A DNA stretch of 5,796 bases from JAUUZT01 sp964654015 (GTDB lineage: Bacteria > Chloroflexota > Dehalococcoidia > GIF9 > AB-539-J10): assembly GCA_964654015.1 (NCBI GenBank), contig CAZZHQ010000149.1, forward strand, positions 1 to 5,796, in the 5' to 3' direction. Below, in pieces: positions 5,352-5,796 of the stretch. The number at the start of each line of letters is the position of its first letter. The stretch's first letter is position 1. The position numbers were made by a program, and so were the translations under genes. Below the pieces are notes generated by a model. That model ran no database searches. It saw only the letters and a list, made by a program, of their open reading frames with translations, and was not told the DNA's origin.

Positions 5352-5683
5352 AGTACTTAAGTAAAAAGGAATTCAGTCTCCGTTTCTTGTGGGAACTGCG
5401 ACGCTATCCATCAAGGGTGGCCAGGGACTTGTTGCACGAATGCCGTAACGATATCCAGTTCAAGGGTTGGTGGTATGCACAAAGGAGATGGGCAAAATTT
5501 ATTGGGCTGGATAAAAAGGCAGGCGCCTGCCCTGTCTGTGGCTCTACTGACTGGTGGTACAGACCAGCCAGTGAGCTTGGCGGTCCTGGCGAGCGGTTAT
5601 GTAATCGCTGCCACCCGAAACCAAGAGAGAAAAGAGAAAGAAGTCCTCAACAAGAAAAAGTAGGGATAAGGCTTACGACATGA
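5348..5683 (+). CDS. Zinc-ribbon phage protein
   Basis: 111 residues. ATG 5348 overlaps the upstream TGA (ATGA); the ribosome binding site is weak, so coupled re-initiation is likely. Residues 1-55 are basic and rich in aromatics (KKEFSLRFLWELRRY and KGWWYAQRRWAKFIG), suggesting a helical nucleic-acid-binding region. A four-cysteine zinc ribbon follows: CPVCG (Cys61, Cys64) and CNRCHP (Cys85, Cys88), separated by 20 residues that include DWWYRPASELGG. The tail (90-111) is Lys/Arg/Glu-rich. Similar C..CG and C..CHP ribbons occur in phage replication and primase-associated proteins, but no primase or helicase motif is present, so only DNA or RNA binding is inferred. The overlapping +1-frame reading at 5475-5663 is a shadow. 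Its TGA overlaps the start of the integrase. Confidence 0.82.
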   Translation: MKYLSKKEFSLRFLWELRRYPSRVARDLLHECRNDIQFKGWWYAQRRWAKFIGLDKKAGACPVCGSTDWWYRPASELGGPGERLCNRCHPKPREKRERSPQQEKVGIRLTT

Positions 5684-5796
5684 CACAAGTTAGCCCGATA
5701 CGCGACCTAAAAGGATACCTGGAGCCTGAACAGGTGGAGAGGCTCATTGCTGTTGCCACCAACCCCAGGGATGCCCTGCTGGTTCGCGTCGCGTGG
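5680..5796 (+). CDS. Tyrosine recombinase/integrase, N-terminal fragment (runs off window)
   Basis: 39 codons are visible from ATG 5680, which overlaps the upstream TGA (ATGA) and has AAGG at 5668-5671, 8 bases before it. The sequence GYLEPEQVERLIAVATNPRDALLVRVAW closely follows the first helices of the tyrosine-recombinase catalytic domain (XerC/D and phage integrases: YL-PEEVERLI-A----RD-LL-R--W). The catalytic Arg, His and Tyr lie beyond the window. The match begins about a dozen residues after the start codon, so the usual N-terminal core-binding domain is absent from this chain. It would catalyse site-specific integration, or act as a resolvase or dimer-resolution enzyme. The family is likely; the full architecture and activity cannot be judged here. 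Confidence 0.75.
   Translation, partial: MTQVSPIRDLKGYLEPEQVERLIAVATNPRDALLVRVAW

Noticed and set aside
5475..5663. Second + strand frame within the zinc-ribbon gene
   Set aside because: It overlaps a gene with a clear CxxC...CxxC ribbon and coupled start; its own product has no motif.

Overview
The window is a fragment of a temperate phage, prophage or related integrative element of a bacterium. The evidence is a dense same-strand run of small genes, mostly joined by ATGA stop/start overlaps. The run combines a DNA-repair-type helicase, a RecA-like ATPase and two structure- or end-specific nucleases, and it ends in a tyrosine-recombinase gene. Strong AGGAGG-type ribosome binding sites and code-11 translation fit bacteria. 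The host cannot be named from the sequence; a Gram-positive or Chloroflexota-like host is only a guess. A run of ten N at 4266-4275 marks an assembly gap, so this is probably a draft or metagenomic contig.

Layout, all on the + strand. Bases 3-1277: C-terminal part of an XPD/DinG-type iron-sulfur superfamily 2 helicase whose ATP-binding start lies outside the window. Bases 1278-1430: a leader region with an orphan, unusually perfect Shine-Dalgarno sequence, a 7-codon mini-ORF and a strong GC-rich hairpin. Bases 1431-2090: a conserved-looking phage-type protein, possibly an OB-fold single-strand-binding protein. Bases 2091-2131: a second GC-rich hairpin. Bases 2146-2886: a Sak4-like RecA-fold ATPase. 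Bases 2883-3560: an ERCC4-type nuclease with tandem helix-hairpin-helix motifs (XPF-like). Bases 3557-4150: a PD-(D/E)XK nuclease of the RecB/Cas4 type. Bases 4163-4845: a phage coiled-coil protein interrupted by the N gap and by a -1 frame change at a T TTT TTA heptamer. Bases 4842-5351: an unrecognised charged helical protein. Bases 5348-5683: a zinc-ribbon protein. Bases 5680-5796: the start of a tyrosine recombinase that runs off the end.

Together the genes look like a phage replication and recombination module. The helicase would unwind or remodel DNA, the 1431 protein may coat single strands, and the Sak4-like ATPase would drive annealing or strand exchange. The two nucleases would process branched structures and ends. 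Overlapping starts from 2146 to 3560 and from 4163 to the window end suggest translational coupling in one or two transcripts. The integrase would be made from the same message.

The most notable item is the 4163-4845 gene. Its 3' half is clearly coding from about base 4348 but has no start codon of its own before 4495. It joins the upstream frame exactly at a U UUU UUA slippery heptamer. This is either programmed -1 frameshifting or a one-T homopolymer error beside a gap.
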